Source: JAPKZH01 sp964537875 (GTDB taxonomy: Bacteria > Acidobacteriota > Aminicenantia > Aminicenantales > UBA4085). From it: a stretch of 59,264 nt of DNA. The notes under the pieces were generated by a model, which was not told where the DNA came from, did not search any database, and was given only the letters and a program-made list of their open reading frames with translations. Shown piece by piece: positions 15,767 through 22,812 of this stretch (within the stretch, counting starts at the first letter, position 1; the number at the start of each line of letters is the position of its first letter). The position numbers and the translations under genes are program-made. Where the stretch lies: positions 1 through 59,264 of the forward strand of contig CAZIDN010000016.1 of assembly GCA_964537875.1 (NCBI GenBank). Direction: 5' to 3'.

Positions 15767-17413
15767 TTAAATCACCAACACCTTTATATCAGGGTAGCCC
15801 ATCAGCTTGAGGATAAAATAGTTGACTGCCGCTTCACCGGGATCATCGGAGAAGCAAACAAGCTCCGCATATCTCGGGACCCCGGCCTTGGCCAGGATGT
15901 TCCAGATATCTTTCGCGGCTTTGGGCGTGCCGTCGGCATTCAGGAGATCAGTGTACGGGACATGAACAACTTTGCCGTCCTGAGCTTTAGCAGGCACATT
16001 CTTGCCCGAAGCAATAAATACCTTGGGATAAAATCCCTGGGTGCTCTTCGGATCCGCAATGATCACGTCCTTGCGGAAAGTCCCGGGATAAGTCGTGGGA
16101 GGTATGGATAAGTCCTGGAGGACCTTTTTGGGACCCACAACAGTTGCATCCTTTGTCACGACGAACCCAAGTTGCGCCCATTTATCCATGGAGTCCGTGA
16201 AGACAGAAACTTTTTTCTGTCCCAGTTTCTCCAGCATTACGAACGCCAGGGCCGATTCTTTGGTCAAACCGGAGCCTGAAATTACAACCGCTTCGTGAGA
16301 CGCATTGACGCCGGCCGGACCCAGAAGTTCAGCCAGCTTGGCGGGATTGATGATATTGCTCTTGAACACATCTGCAGGGATGTTGAGCGCAAAAGGCACA
16401 TGTCCCTGATTGAATGCGCCTGCAGGCCGCACATCCACGATGCTGACGCGTGTGCTTACGAACGTCCTTATCATCTGGCTGCTCCAAACCTTCAGCCAGT
16501 TTGTTTCCCTCATCAGGGACGGGGCATCATATGTCCAGTAAGGGAGTTCTCTTTCATCGGACAGCCATCCGAGCTCGGAATCCGTGTAGAGTTTAACCTT
16601 TGGGTAATTCACGATGAACTTAAGGGCCAAAAACGGCACACTGGCGGCTACTCCTCCTCCGCAATAGGTGTAGATCTGCTGTTCAGGCCTGATGCCCAAA
16701 TAGGTCAGCATTCTCCTTATTTCTTCATCTGATTTGAAGGTCTTGTCAGGATTGTAAAAGTCGGTACTGGGCAGCAGGATGCCATTAGGGATATGGCCGG
16801 CCCTGTTAAAGGCCAGGACTTCTCCAAAATGCCAGTTGGCCCCAAGTGCTTCCAGTAAAACATTGTTGACCGGGTTCCCGGATGCGGTAAGGAATTCCGG
16901 CAGCTTGACGTTCACATCTTCGTTAAGCTTATTGATTTTGAAAGAGCCTTGCTTCGGGGCAAGTGTAATATCCTTCGTTACCGGCAATCCTTCCTCCTCC
17001 CACTTGAAAAGCCCACCGTCCAGGATGAAAAGGTTCTTTGCGGGGAAGCCGTAATAAAGGAGGGAGAAAAAGACCCTGGTGGCCAGCATTGTGCCGCCCT
17101 GATCGTACATTACTATCGTTTTCCCGGAACTGATTCCCCAGGACTGGAAGCGTTTTTCCATATCAGCGACCGGCGTTTCCGGGAGACCATAGGTGAATAG
17201 GTCGACGCTTACTGCGCCGGGAATGTGTTTTGCCGTGTAGATCTGAGTGGGTGACGCGTCGAGTATCAGAACATCGGCATTCTTAAGATGTTTCTCAAGC
17301 CAGTTGACATTGACAAGATTGCCTTTGATTCCTTCTGCCGCCATCAAGGGCTGCGCCAGCAGCAGGCAGCCTGCGACGGCAAGAAGGAAGCAATACCTCA
17401 AAATCTTCAACAT
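15767..17413 (-). CDS. four-module rhodanese (sulfurtransferase) protein, exported
   Basis: 548 residues after a start at 17413, chosen because GGGGG lies 6 nt upstream and a signal peptide follows at once (ILRYCFLLAVAGCLLLAQPLMA). It contains four rhodanese-like modules, about 30-150, 165-300, 305-425 and 445-548. Only module 2 shows an active-site Cys loop (YTYCGGGVAAS, Cys near 251). Module 1 has YDQGGTML and module 3 has ISGSGLTK at that place, so both look inactive. Module 4 has a Cys in LVCFSDDPG, but the loop is not canonical. Active modules carry sulfane sulfur on Cys and move it to an acceptor. A double thiosulfate-sulfurtransferase layout in the periplasm is the best reading. Just upstream lies a relic of an oxidoreductase 3' end. 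Confidence 0.85.
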   Translation of the reverse strand: MLKILRYCFLLAVAGCLLLAQPLMAAEGIKGNLVNVNWLEKHLKNADVLILDASPTQIYTAKHIPGAVSVDLFTYGLPETPVADMEKRFQSWGISSGKTIVMYDQGGTMLATRVFFSLLYYGFPAKNLFILDGGLFKWEEEGLPVTKDITLAPKQGSFKINKLNEDVNVKLPEFLTASGNPVNNVLLEALGANWHFGEVLAFNRAGHIPNGILLPSTDFYNPDKTFKSDEEIRRMLTYLGIRPEQQIYTYCGGGVAASVPFLALKFIVNYPKVKLYTDSELGWLSDERELPYWTYDAPSLMRETNWLKVWSSQMIRTFVSTRVSIVDVRPAGAFNQGHVPFALNIPADVFKSNIINPAKLAELLGPAGVNASHEAVVISGSGLTKESALAFVMLEKLGQKKVSVFTDSMDKWAQLGFVVTKDATVVGPKKVLQDLSIPPTTYPGTFRKDVIIADPKSTQGFYPKVFIASGKNVPAKAQDGKVVHVPYTDLLNADGTPKAAKDIWNILAKAGVPRYAELVCFSDDPGEAAVNYFILKLMGYPDIKVLVI

Positions 17414-17415
17414 GT

Positions 17416-17484
17416 TATCCCCCTTTCGCTTCATTGTTTTTGTTATATTCCAAAGTTATTACGACTTTTCCTTTTTGTGTCCTG
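17416..17484 (-). pseudogene. 3'-end relic of an MDR oxidoreductase
   Basis: Read leftward this encodes KGKVVITLEYNKNNEAKGG and a stop that overlaps the rhodanese ribosome-binding site. The intact MDR oxidoreductase at 20844-21821 ends in nearly the same peptide (GKVVITLEYNN), and the DNA from 17441 matches 20848 onward over about 43 nt. The rest of the gene is absent. Confidence 0.6.
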
Positions 17485-17576
17485 TGTAGACATACCTATG
17501 AGTCTCGGCCGTCATCTATCCAAGGGCGTCCGTGCGGTTTGTCGCCATGTCTGAATCCATTCCCATGCTCCTTTCT

Positions 17577-18011
17577 TCATTCGCTTTTATGCGCTTCCTC
17601 CATAGTAGCCTGATCCTCCCGCATGTAGCGGCGCAGCTGCCGCCGGCGCTTCCGGTCACGCCGGCCGCCGCTGTTCCCCGAGCCAAAACCCTTGAAGAGG
17701 ATGGTGCACAGGATCAGCAAGCCCCAGGCCTGCCAGTAGTTCAGACGCTTGAGTCCGAAGATGTCCGGCATCAGCCAATTCCACAGGAGCATCACGACCA
17801 GGCCGCAGAGGAAGACAAAGCCGATGCCCACGATGCCAAAGACGATCCCGCAAAGTATTTTCTGGGTCCGGCTGCGGTCTTCCCACCAACCACAAGCGCC
17901 GCCATGTCCCGGTTGCCGGTCGGGACGGTTGCCCGATTCCCCCGATTTCTCCGCGTCGTTTAAGCCGGCATCATCCGGCCTGTTTTTGTGAGTATTCTCA
18001 TGATCAGACAT
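17577..18011 (-). CDS. small membrane protein paired with an ECF sigma factor
   Basis: A 144-residue protein. The N-terminal about 45 residues are polar and disordered-looking (NRPDRQPGHGGACGWWEDR). Two hydrophobic helices follow, LCGIVFGIVGIGFVFLCGLV and YWQAWGLLILCTILF, and then a strongly basic tail (GGRRDRKRRRQLRRYMR). GGAAGGAGG sits 6 nt before the ATG. It begins 66 nt after the sigma gene on the same strand, the place where anti-sigma or sensing partners often lie. There is no zinc anti-sigma motif, so an anti-sigma role is only suggested by position. Base composition is more GC-rich than the neighbours. Confidence 0.75.
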   Translation of the reverse strand: MSDHENTHKNRPDDAGLNDAEKSGESGNRPDRQPGHGGACGWWEDRSRTQKILCGIVFGIVGIGFVFLCGLVVMLLWNWLMPDIFGLKRLNYWQAWGLLILCTILFKGFGSGNSGGRRDRKRRRQLRRYMREDQATMEEAHKSE

Positions 18012-18077
18012 TTGCTGCCTCCTTCCGGGTGCGTCCCGGTAAAATTATCGCTTCGGGCCATTGCCCGTTGTGCTCAT

Positions 18078-18632
18078 TCATTGGTCGATCCAGTGCCGCA
18101 GGGCACGGGAAAGGTTGCGCACGGCGTAGCGTTTGCGGGCCGTCAGGGTGTCGATGCTTTCGCCAGTGGCTGCCGCAATTTCCCGGAAGCTCAGGCCGCC
18201 GAAGACCTGGGCTTCCACCACCCGGCGTTGGGCCGCCGGCAGGACGCGCAAGGCGTCGTTTAAGGCATCCATCAGGCTGGCCCTGATGAAACCATCCAGG
18301 GGATCAAGGCCGGTGCCGGCGATGATCTCCCGCAGGGTGTCCTCGGCCACGTCGATTTCGCCGGATGCGGCGCGTACCCGTTCATGCCGCCAGGCATCGA
18401 TCAGCCGCCGGGTGAACAGTGAATTGATCCAGGCCGGCAGGTTGCGGATGCCGGCCACCAGGGGCAGGCGCTCCAGCGTTTCGGTATAGACGTCATGCAC
18501 CAGATCCTCCGCCTCTTCCAGACTGCGTCCGGCGGCGCGTAGACGGGCCAAGAGCCGCGGTTTTTCGCTTTTGTAGGCCGCCGCGAGCCGCTGGTGCGCA
18601 TCACTGCTTTCTGGTGGCAGGTCATGCTTCAT
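18078..18632 (-). CDS. RNA polymerase ECF sigma factor (sigma70 family)
   Basis: About 184 residues with both core ECF regions. Region 2 includes LEEAEDLVHDVYTETLERL (about 38-56) and WINSLFTRRLIDAWRHERV. Region 4 includes LPAAQRRVVEAQVFGGLS followed by the helix-turn-helix FREIAAATGESIDTLTARK (about 150). It would guide RNA polymerase to a small stress or surface regulon. The ATG at 18632 is preferred over an in-frame TTG at 18641, and neither has a strong ribosome-binding site. The gene and its membrane partner are GC-rich, sit between broken pieces of two other genes, and look acquired from elsewhere. Confidence 0.88.
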   Translation of the reverse strand: MKHDLPPESSDAHQRLAAAYKSEKPRLLARLRAAGRSLEEAEDLVHDVYTETLERLPLVAGIRNLPAWINSLFTRRLIDAWRHERVRAASGEIDVAEDTLREIIAGTGLDPLDGFIRASLMDALNDALRVLPAAQRRVVEAQVFGGLSFREIAAATGESIDTLTARKRYAVRNLSRALRHWIDQ

Positions 18633-18687
18633 GGCGTTCAACTATATCGACGGGCCACGCGCCTTTTTGGTGTATCCGTTTTTTCAA

Positions 18688-18815
18688 ATGGTTTTGAATT
18701 TTAATAACGCCATTGTGCTCATGGGAAATTCCTCCTTGTCACATTCCGTTATGAACGGAGAGGATTATATATCATTGAGAGCGGTTGAACGATTTTAAAA
18801 GTGAAGATTCGCCCC
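18688..18815. repeat. 129-bp direct repeat, copy B (orphan creatininase 5' end)
   Basis: Second copy of 15564-15692 with the same orientation. Read leftward it holds a promoter-like region, ribosome-binding site, ATG and codons for MSTMALLKFKT, then stops matching right where the sigma-gene upstream DNA begins. It is a decapitated creatininase start with no gene body. Confidence 0.8.
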
Positions 18816-18832
18816 AGCTTTTATAGGCGTTC

Positions 18833-18861
18833 TTGACAACTGCGCTATCGAATCTTATGCT
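18833..18861 (+). promoter_or_regulatory. sigma70-type promoter for the DUF4838 gene
   Basis: TTGACA (18833-18838), 17-nt spacer, TATGCT (18856-18861). The ATG follows 24 nt later after GAGGGAG. Confidence 0.7.
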
Positions 18862-18884
18862 CTCCTCAAAGACGAGGGAGATCA

Positions 18885-20693
18885 ATGAAATCCATTTCAG
18901 CATTTGGAATCCTGGCCATGCTCGCCCTGCCGGTCCATTCCGCGGGAGCGGAAATTGTTATTGCGAAGGCCGGACACAGCGACTACCGGATCGTCGTCCC
19001 GGACGTCAAGACCCCCGCCGTCGACTATGCCGCGGGAGAGCTGCAGCGCTTCCTGCAGGACATCTCGAGCGCCAAGCTTAAGATCGTAACTGAACGGCGA
19101 GCGGGTTCCGGTCCCGCGATTCTGCTCGGCGCGAGCCGCCGGGTCGAAAAAACCGGGCTGATTGCGGAAGCGAAGAAACTGACGGGTGACGGCGTTCTCG
19201 TCAAGACCGTCGGAAATGACGTCGTGCTTCTGGGCGACGGCGACCGGGGACAGCTCAACAGCGTCTATACGTTTCTTGAGCGATTCCTGGGATGCCGATT
19301 TCTCGCCCATGACTGCACCGTCATACCCAAGAAGGACGTGCTCACTCTTCCCCGGATCGACTACAGATATAGCCCGCCGTTCATCTATCGAGAGGTCCTG
19401 GCCTATGACGCGTCGAGATGGGAATTCGCTTCGCGACAGAGGCTCAACGGCGGCAACATGAAACAGGTTCTGGCCCTTCCGTGGCCGGGCCCGGACGAAC
19501 GGATCCCCGGAATCGTCATCTATCCCTTCGTCCACACCTTTGCCGCGATTATCCCCACGGAAAAGTACTTTGAAAGTCACCCCGAGTACTTCGGCCTGGT
19601 CAAGGGCAAGCGACAGGGCGGGACGATCGGCGGCCAGCTCTGTCTGACCAACCCGGAGGTGCTGAAGATCGCCAAGCAGAAAGCGTTCGAATGGATCGAA
19701 CAACACCCGGAGCTGATGACCGTCGACATCTCGCAGAATGACGCCTACCCGGGGTCGAGCGGAGCGTGCGAATGCGAGAATTGCGCCGCGGTCGTGAAAG
19801 AGGAGGGCTCGCAGCACGGTCCGATCCTTCGATTCGTCAACGAGATCGCGGACGCCGTTAGGGAGAAGTACCCGGACAAGTTCGTCGACACGCTCGCCTA
19901 CGACTATACCATCATCCCGCCCAGGATCACGAAGCCGCGGGACAACGTCATCATCCGGCTCTGCCATTACGGATGCTATTTTCATGGCATCGAGAAGGAA
20001 GACCTGAGTAAGGATTTCCGGGCGGCCGTCGACGGCTGGCCCAAGCTCGCCAAGCATGTATGGGTCTGGCATTATGGAACGAACTTCTGGCACTACCTTG
20101 CGCCGAATCCGAACCTCGACAGTCTGGTCAAGGACTTCAGGTATTATACTTCGCACGGCATTGACGGCCTGATGCTCCAGGCCGATATCCAGAGTCCGGG
20201 CGGCGAGCTGGCCGAGCTTCGGCAGTATCTGGCTTCGCAGCTGATGTGGGACCCGAACCTGGATCCAATGACGATCCGATCCGACTTCTGTAAAGGCTAC
20301 TATGGCCCGGCGGCCGGCGAGGCGCTGGAGTATCTGGACCTGATGGACAGTCTGAAGGATACCAATGGAAAACATTATCCCACGAACGGCTGGGACCCGC
20401 CCGAAGTGGCGACGCCCGAGTTCGTTTCGACCGGCTTGGTCATCGTGAATCGGGGACTCTCCAAGGCGGCCGACCCGGTTCATCGCGGCCGCGTCGAGAA
20501 GCTCCTTCTGCCGTTAGGGTACATGCAGCTCGGCTGGCCCGATCGTTTCGGATTGTCGAAAGGTGAGGGACGAGAGCTCCTGGCCAAATTCAAGAATGTT
20601 GTTCAGGCTTTAAGCATCACAAACGAGTCCGAGGGCTCCATCGGCAATATGAGCCGCTTCCTGGCGGACATGGATGCTCGATACGGCAAGTAA
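18885..20693 (+). CDS. DUF4838 domain protein (GH20/GH67-like fold), exported
   Basis: A 602-residue protein with a signal peptide (FGILAMLALPVHSAGA). Residues about 20-140 resemble the small N-domain found before GH20/GH67 barrels (ILLGASRRVEKTGL, LLGDGDRGQLNSVYTFLERF), followed by the DUF4838 core: HPEYFGLVKGKR (about 227), VDISQNDAYPGSSGACECENC (about 282-302) and WHYGTNFWHYLAPNPN. The family is common in polysaccharide-degrading bacteria and presumed to be glycoside hydrolase-like, and the NDA/CECENC segment lies where substrate would bind. The substrate is unknown. It has its own promoter, a GAGGGAG ribosome-binding site, and stands alone, opposite in strand to both neighbours. Confidence 0.83.
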   Translation: MKSISAFGILAMLALPVHSAGAEIVIAKAGHSDYRIVVPDVKTPAVDYAAGELQRFLQDISSAKLKIVTERRAGSGPAILLGASRRVEKTGLIAEAKKLTGDGVLVKTVGNDVVLLGDGDRGQLNSVYTFLERFLGCRFLAHDCTVIPKKDVLTLPRIDYRYSPPFIYREVLAYDASRWEFASRQRLNGGNMKQVLALPWPGPDERIPGIVIYPFVHTFAAIIPTEKYFESHPEYFGLVKGKRQGGTIGGQLCLTNPEVLKIAKQKAFEWIEQHPELMTVDISQNDAYPGSSGACECENCAAVVKEEGSQHGPILRFVNEIADAVREKYPDKFVDTLAYDYTIIPPRITKPRDNVIIRLCHYGCYFHGIEKEDLSKDFRAAVDGWPKLAKHVWVWHYGTNFWHYLAPNPNLDSLVKDFRYYTSHGIDGLMLQADIQSPGGELAELRQYLASQLMWDPNLDPMTIRSDFCKGYYGPAAGEALEYLDLMDSLKDTNGKHYPTNGWDPPEVATPEFVSTGLVIVNRGLSKAADPVHRGRVEKLLLPLGYMQLGWPDRFGLSKGEGRELLAKFKNVVQALSITNESEGSIGNMSRFLADMDARYGK

Positions 20694-20843
20694 TGGGGGG
20701 CGGCGACCCCAACATCTCGGGGATATTCGACCATCGCCTTAAGGCCAAGAGATGATCATGCCGGAAAAGGAAATTACTATCGCTTTGAAAACAAATAAGT
20801 TAGAAGGCATAATGAGCCAAAATATGCCTTTTACTGTCGAAGG

Positions 20844-21821
20844 TCAGTTGTTATATTCCAAAGTTATTACTACTTTTCCTCGAGCGTGTCCTTCTTCCAG
20901 ATACCGGATAGCCTCAGGCACTTCACTCAACCTGTAACGCTTGTCGATGACCGGTGTTACCTTTCCGGCCTCCATGAGCTTGTGCATGATGGTCAGGTCC
21001 ACTTTGCTCCGTCTCGCAATAAACATGACGAAGTTCTGGCTCACGAACCGTGACAACACAAGCGCTGTGATCCAACGAGCCAGAAGACCGATCATCGACC
21101 CGCCCGGTCGTCCGGCCCCGATGTATATCCCCTTGGGATTCAAGACGCGCCGGCATGCCAACAACGAATGGTTCGCAACGAGGTCGAAAATCAGGTCGTA
21201 ATGTTGCCCACTCCTGGTGAAATCCTCTTGGGTGTAATCAATGACGCGATCTGCGCCGATTGATCGGACCATGTCCACATTCCTCGTACTGCATACGCCG
21301 GTCACATCTGCGCCGAACGACTTGGCGATCTGCACAGCGAAGGTACCCACGCCTCCCGCCGCACCGTTAATCAAGACCTTCTGCCCCGGCTGAATCTGTC
21401 CCTTGTCGCGAAGACCCTGCAATGCGGTGAATGCCGCCACAGGTACGGAAGCCGCTTGCTCAAACGTCACGTTATCTGGCTTCATGACCAATGCTGACTC
21501 GGAAGTACACGCATACTCGGCAAAGGCCCCACGACACGAGCCGAATACCTCGTCGCCTGGTTTGAACTGTGTTACGTTCCTGCCAACCGCTTCAACCCGG
21601 CCGGCCACATCAACGCCTGGTCGTGTGATCTTTGGTTTGCGCAGCCCGAACAGCATGCGACCCACGTACGGCGTGCCTCTCATGAGGTGCCAGTCAAGTG
21701 GATTGACGGAAGCTGCACGGATTCTTATCAAGACTTCATTGTCCCCAGGGGTCGGCTTTTCAACGTCTTCACACTTGAGAACGTCGGGCGAACCGTAGTT
21801 GTAGTAGACAACTGCTTTCAT
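20844..21821 (-). CDS. NAD(P)-dependent MDR oxidoreductase (quinone oxidoreductase type)
   Basis: A 325-residue medium-chain dehydrogenase/reductase. The N-terminal GroES-like domain has the MDR start (VVYYNYGSPDVLKCEDVEKP, AASVNPLDWHLMRG), and the Rossmann domain has NGAAGGVGTFAVQIAKSFGA (about 148-167) and DYTQEDF. Catalytic zinc ligands are absent, which places it with the zinc-free quinone/enone reductases. It would reduce a quinone or enone with NADPH in the cytoplasm. AAAAGG precedes the ATG. A copy of the dispersed promoter repeat at 21960-22131 points at this gene, with TTGACA at 22022-22027 and TATCAT at 21998-22003. A relic of a second copy's tail lies at 17416-17484. Confidence 0.88.
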   Translation of the reverse strand: MKAVVYYNYGSPDVLKCEDVEKPTPGDNEVLIRIRAASVNPLDWHLMRGTPYVGRMLFGLRKPKITRPGVDVAGRVEAVGRNVTQFKPGDEVFGSCRGAFAEYACTSESALVMKPDNVTFEQAASVPVAAFTALQGLRDKGQIQPGQKVLINGAAGGVGTFAVQIAKSFGADVTGVCSTRNVDMVRSIGADRVIDYTQEDFTRSGQHYDLIFDLVANHSLLACRRVLNPKGIYIGAGRPGGSMIGLLARWITALVLSRFVSQNFVMFIARRSKVDLTIMHKLMEAGKVTPVIDKRYRLSEVPEAIRYLEEGHARGKVVITLEYNN

Positions 21822-21959
21822 GTCGATATCCTTTTGTACCTGTTTTTGCCTGACAACTTACAAGTCCGCTTGAAGACTACAGACGGCGACTTTCATGCTG
21901 CGCTGGCCCGCTCCTCCCATTTGTGGAATTTCCTTTTGCTTGTTGTCTGCAATCATGTC

Positions 21960-22131
21960 CCGTTGCGCTTGACAACGACACCTCCCCTCCCTAAAAAATG
22001 ATATTCCGGATCGCGGATCGTTGTCAAGAACGCAAAAATGGCTGCGAAGCAGGCCCTCCGGCCAGATCCTCGTGCCGGACGACTGGAAAATCCGCCGAAA
22101 GACGATAGACTTCCGACGCCTCTCGAAACGA
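21960..22131 (-). repeat. dispersed promoter repeat, copy 1 (reads leftward)
   Basis: In leftward order: a GATTTTCC block, a hairpin-forming GGCC/GCAGCC stretch with ATTTTT behind it, TTGACA (22027-22022), an 18-nt spacer, TATCAT (22003-21998), then a GGGAGGGG leader with AGCGCAA. It aligns block by block with the copies at 29934-30132 and 32048-32245. It faces the MDR oxidoreductase gene and probably drives it. Its upstream end joins the IS91 transposase remnant. Confidence 0.7.
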
Positions 22132-22390
22132 CATGTCACCCGGGCGATGAACTCCAGATAATCCATCGTCTCCTGCTCGGCGCGGTCCTGGCCATAACCA
22201 TAGCTGACCTTGCCGTAGGGATCCCACAGTCTAGATACTTCTCAGCGACTTCTTGAATGATCGGCCGGAAATACCCATAGTCCCGCTCGAATCGGCTCTC
22301 GTATTCCGCGACGAACCGCTCAAAATGATGGAAAAATAACCGATAGAGAACGGTGCGTTCCGGATGACGAGGACGGTAGATTCCCGGCCC
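22130..22390 (-). pseudogene. IS91-family (Y2) transposase, internally deleted remnant
   Basis: Two matching pieces read leftward. 22387-22232 encodes the N-terminal domain (IYRPRHPERTVLYRLF, then HFERFVAEYESRFERDYGYF and YLDCG). 22231-22130 encodes a C-terminal piece in another frame (DPYGKVSYGYGQDRAEQ, then TMDYLEFIARVT). Full IS91 transposases have about 400 residues, and the middle, including the catalytic tyrosines, is missing. The junction is at a GGATCCC sequence. The remnant ends abruptly at the boundary of the dispersed repeat copy 1. Confidence 0.75.
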
Positions 22391-22776
22391 ATCGGAAACG
22401 AAGAATCAAGAAACGCGCCAGGAACGAGATTAGAGCCAGAATCCAGACACTGCGCCAAGAAATCGCAAAAAGAGTGCTTCTGAAAGTGGCTAAAACCGTC
22501 AACGTTCGTTGACGCAAGATCAACCATGAAACGGCAGAGGGGGTTGTTATTTCTCGTACTGCCACTTCCCTGTCGTGAGTATCCATAGAGCCTCGTCCAT
22601 CGCGGCTTTCAGCTCTCGGTCGAATCCTTTGAGCTCATCTTCTCCGCTCTTTTTTCCACTCCCTCTCCTCCTTGCCAAGGATGGTGATCATCACCGAGAA
22701 ACACTAAAACATTATTTCCCTCAGTTCCCCGGCAACTCACATATAACTCCCCGGTCCGTTCATTGCTCGCTACTTG
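22391..22776. other. intergenic stretch without an intact gene
   Basis: Between the IS91 remnant and the kinase promoter I see no convincing gene. It contains the palindrome GTCAACGTTCGTTGAC at 22498-22513. A leftward open stretch near 22560-22640 (ELKAAMDEALWILTTGKWQY) looks protein-like but has no start and no recognised family. Confidence 0.4.
22498..22513. repeat. 16-nt palindromic motif, copy 1
   Basis: GTCAACGTTCGTTGAC, arms GTCAAC/GTTGAC around GTTC. It recurs with one change at 29687-29702. Confidence 0.5.
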
Positions 22777-22806
22777 TTGACATCGTCGCGCAACCGGAAG
22801 TATTCT
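22777..22806 (+). promoter_or_regulatory. promoter of the propeller kinase, leaderless arrangement
   Basis: TTGACA (22777-22782), 18-nt spacer, TATTCT (22801-22806). The ATG at 22813 is only 6 nt past the -10 box and has no ribosome-binding site, so transcription probably starts at or next to the start codon. Confidence 0.6.
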
Positions 22807-22812
22807 TCCGTC

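Noticed and set aside
18897..20483. 528-codon leftward open frame opposite the DUF4838 gene
   Set aside because: Antisense frame produced by GC-rich codons. The rightward frame has promoter, ribosome-binding site, signal peptide and family motifs.
22498..22513. Palindrome considered as an integron attC core
   Set aside because: The required RYYYAAC/GTTRRRY consensus is not met and there is no integrase or cassette array.
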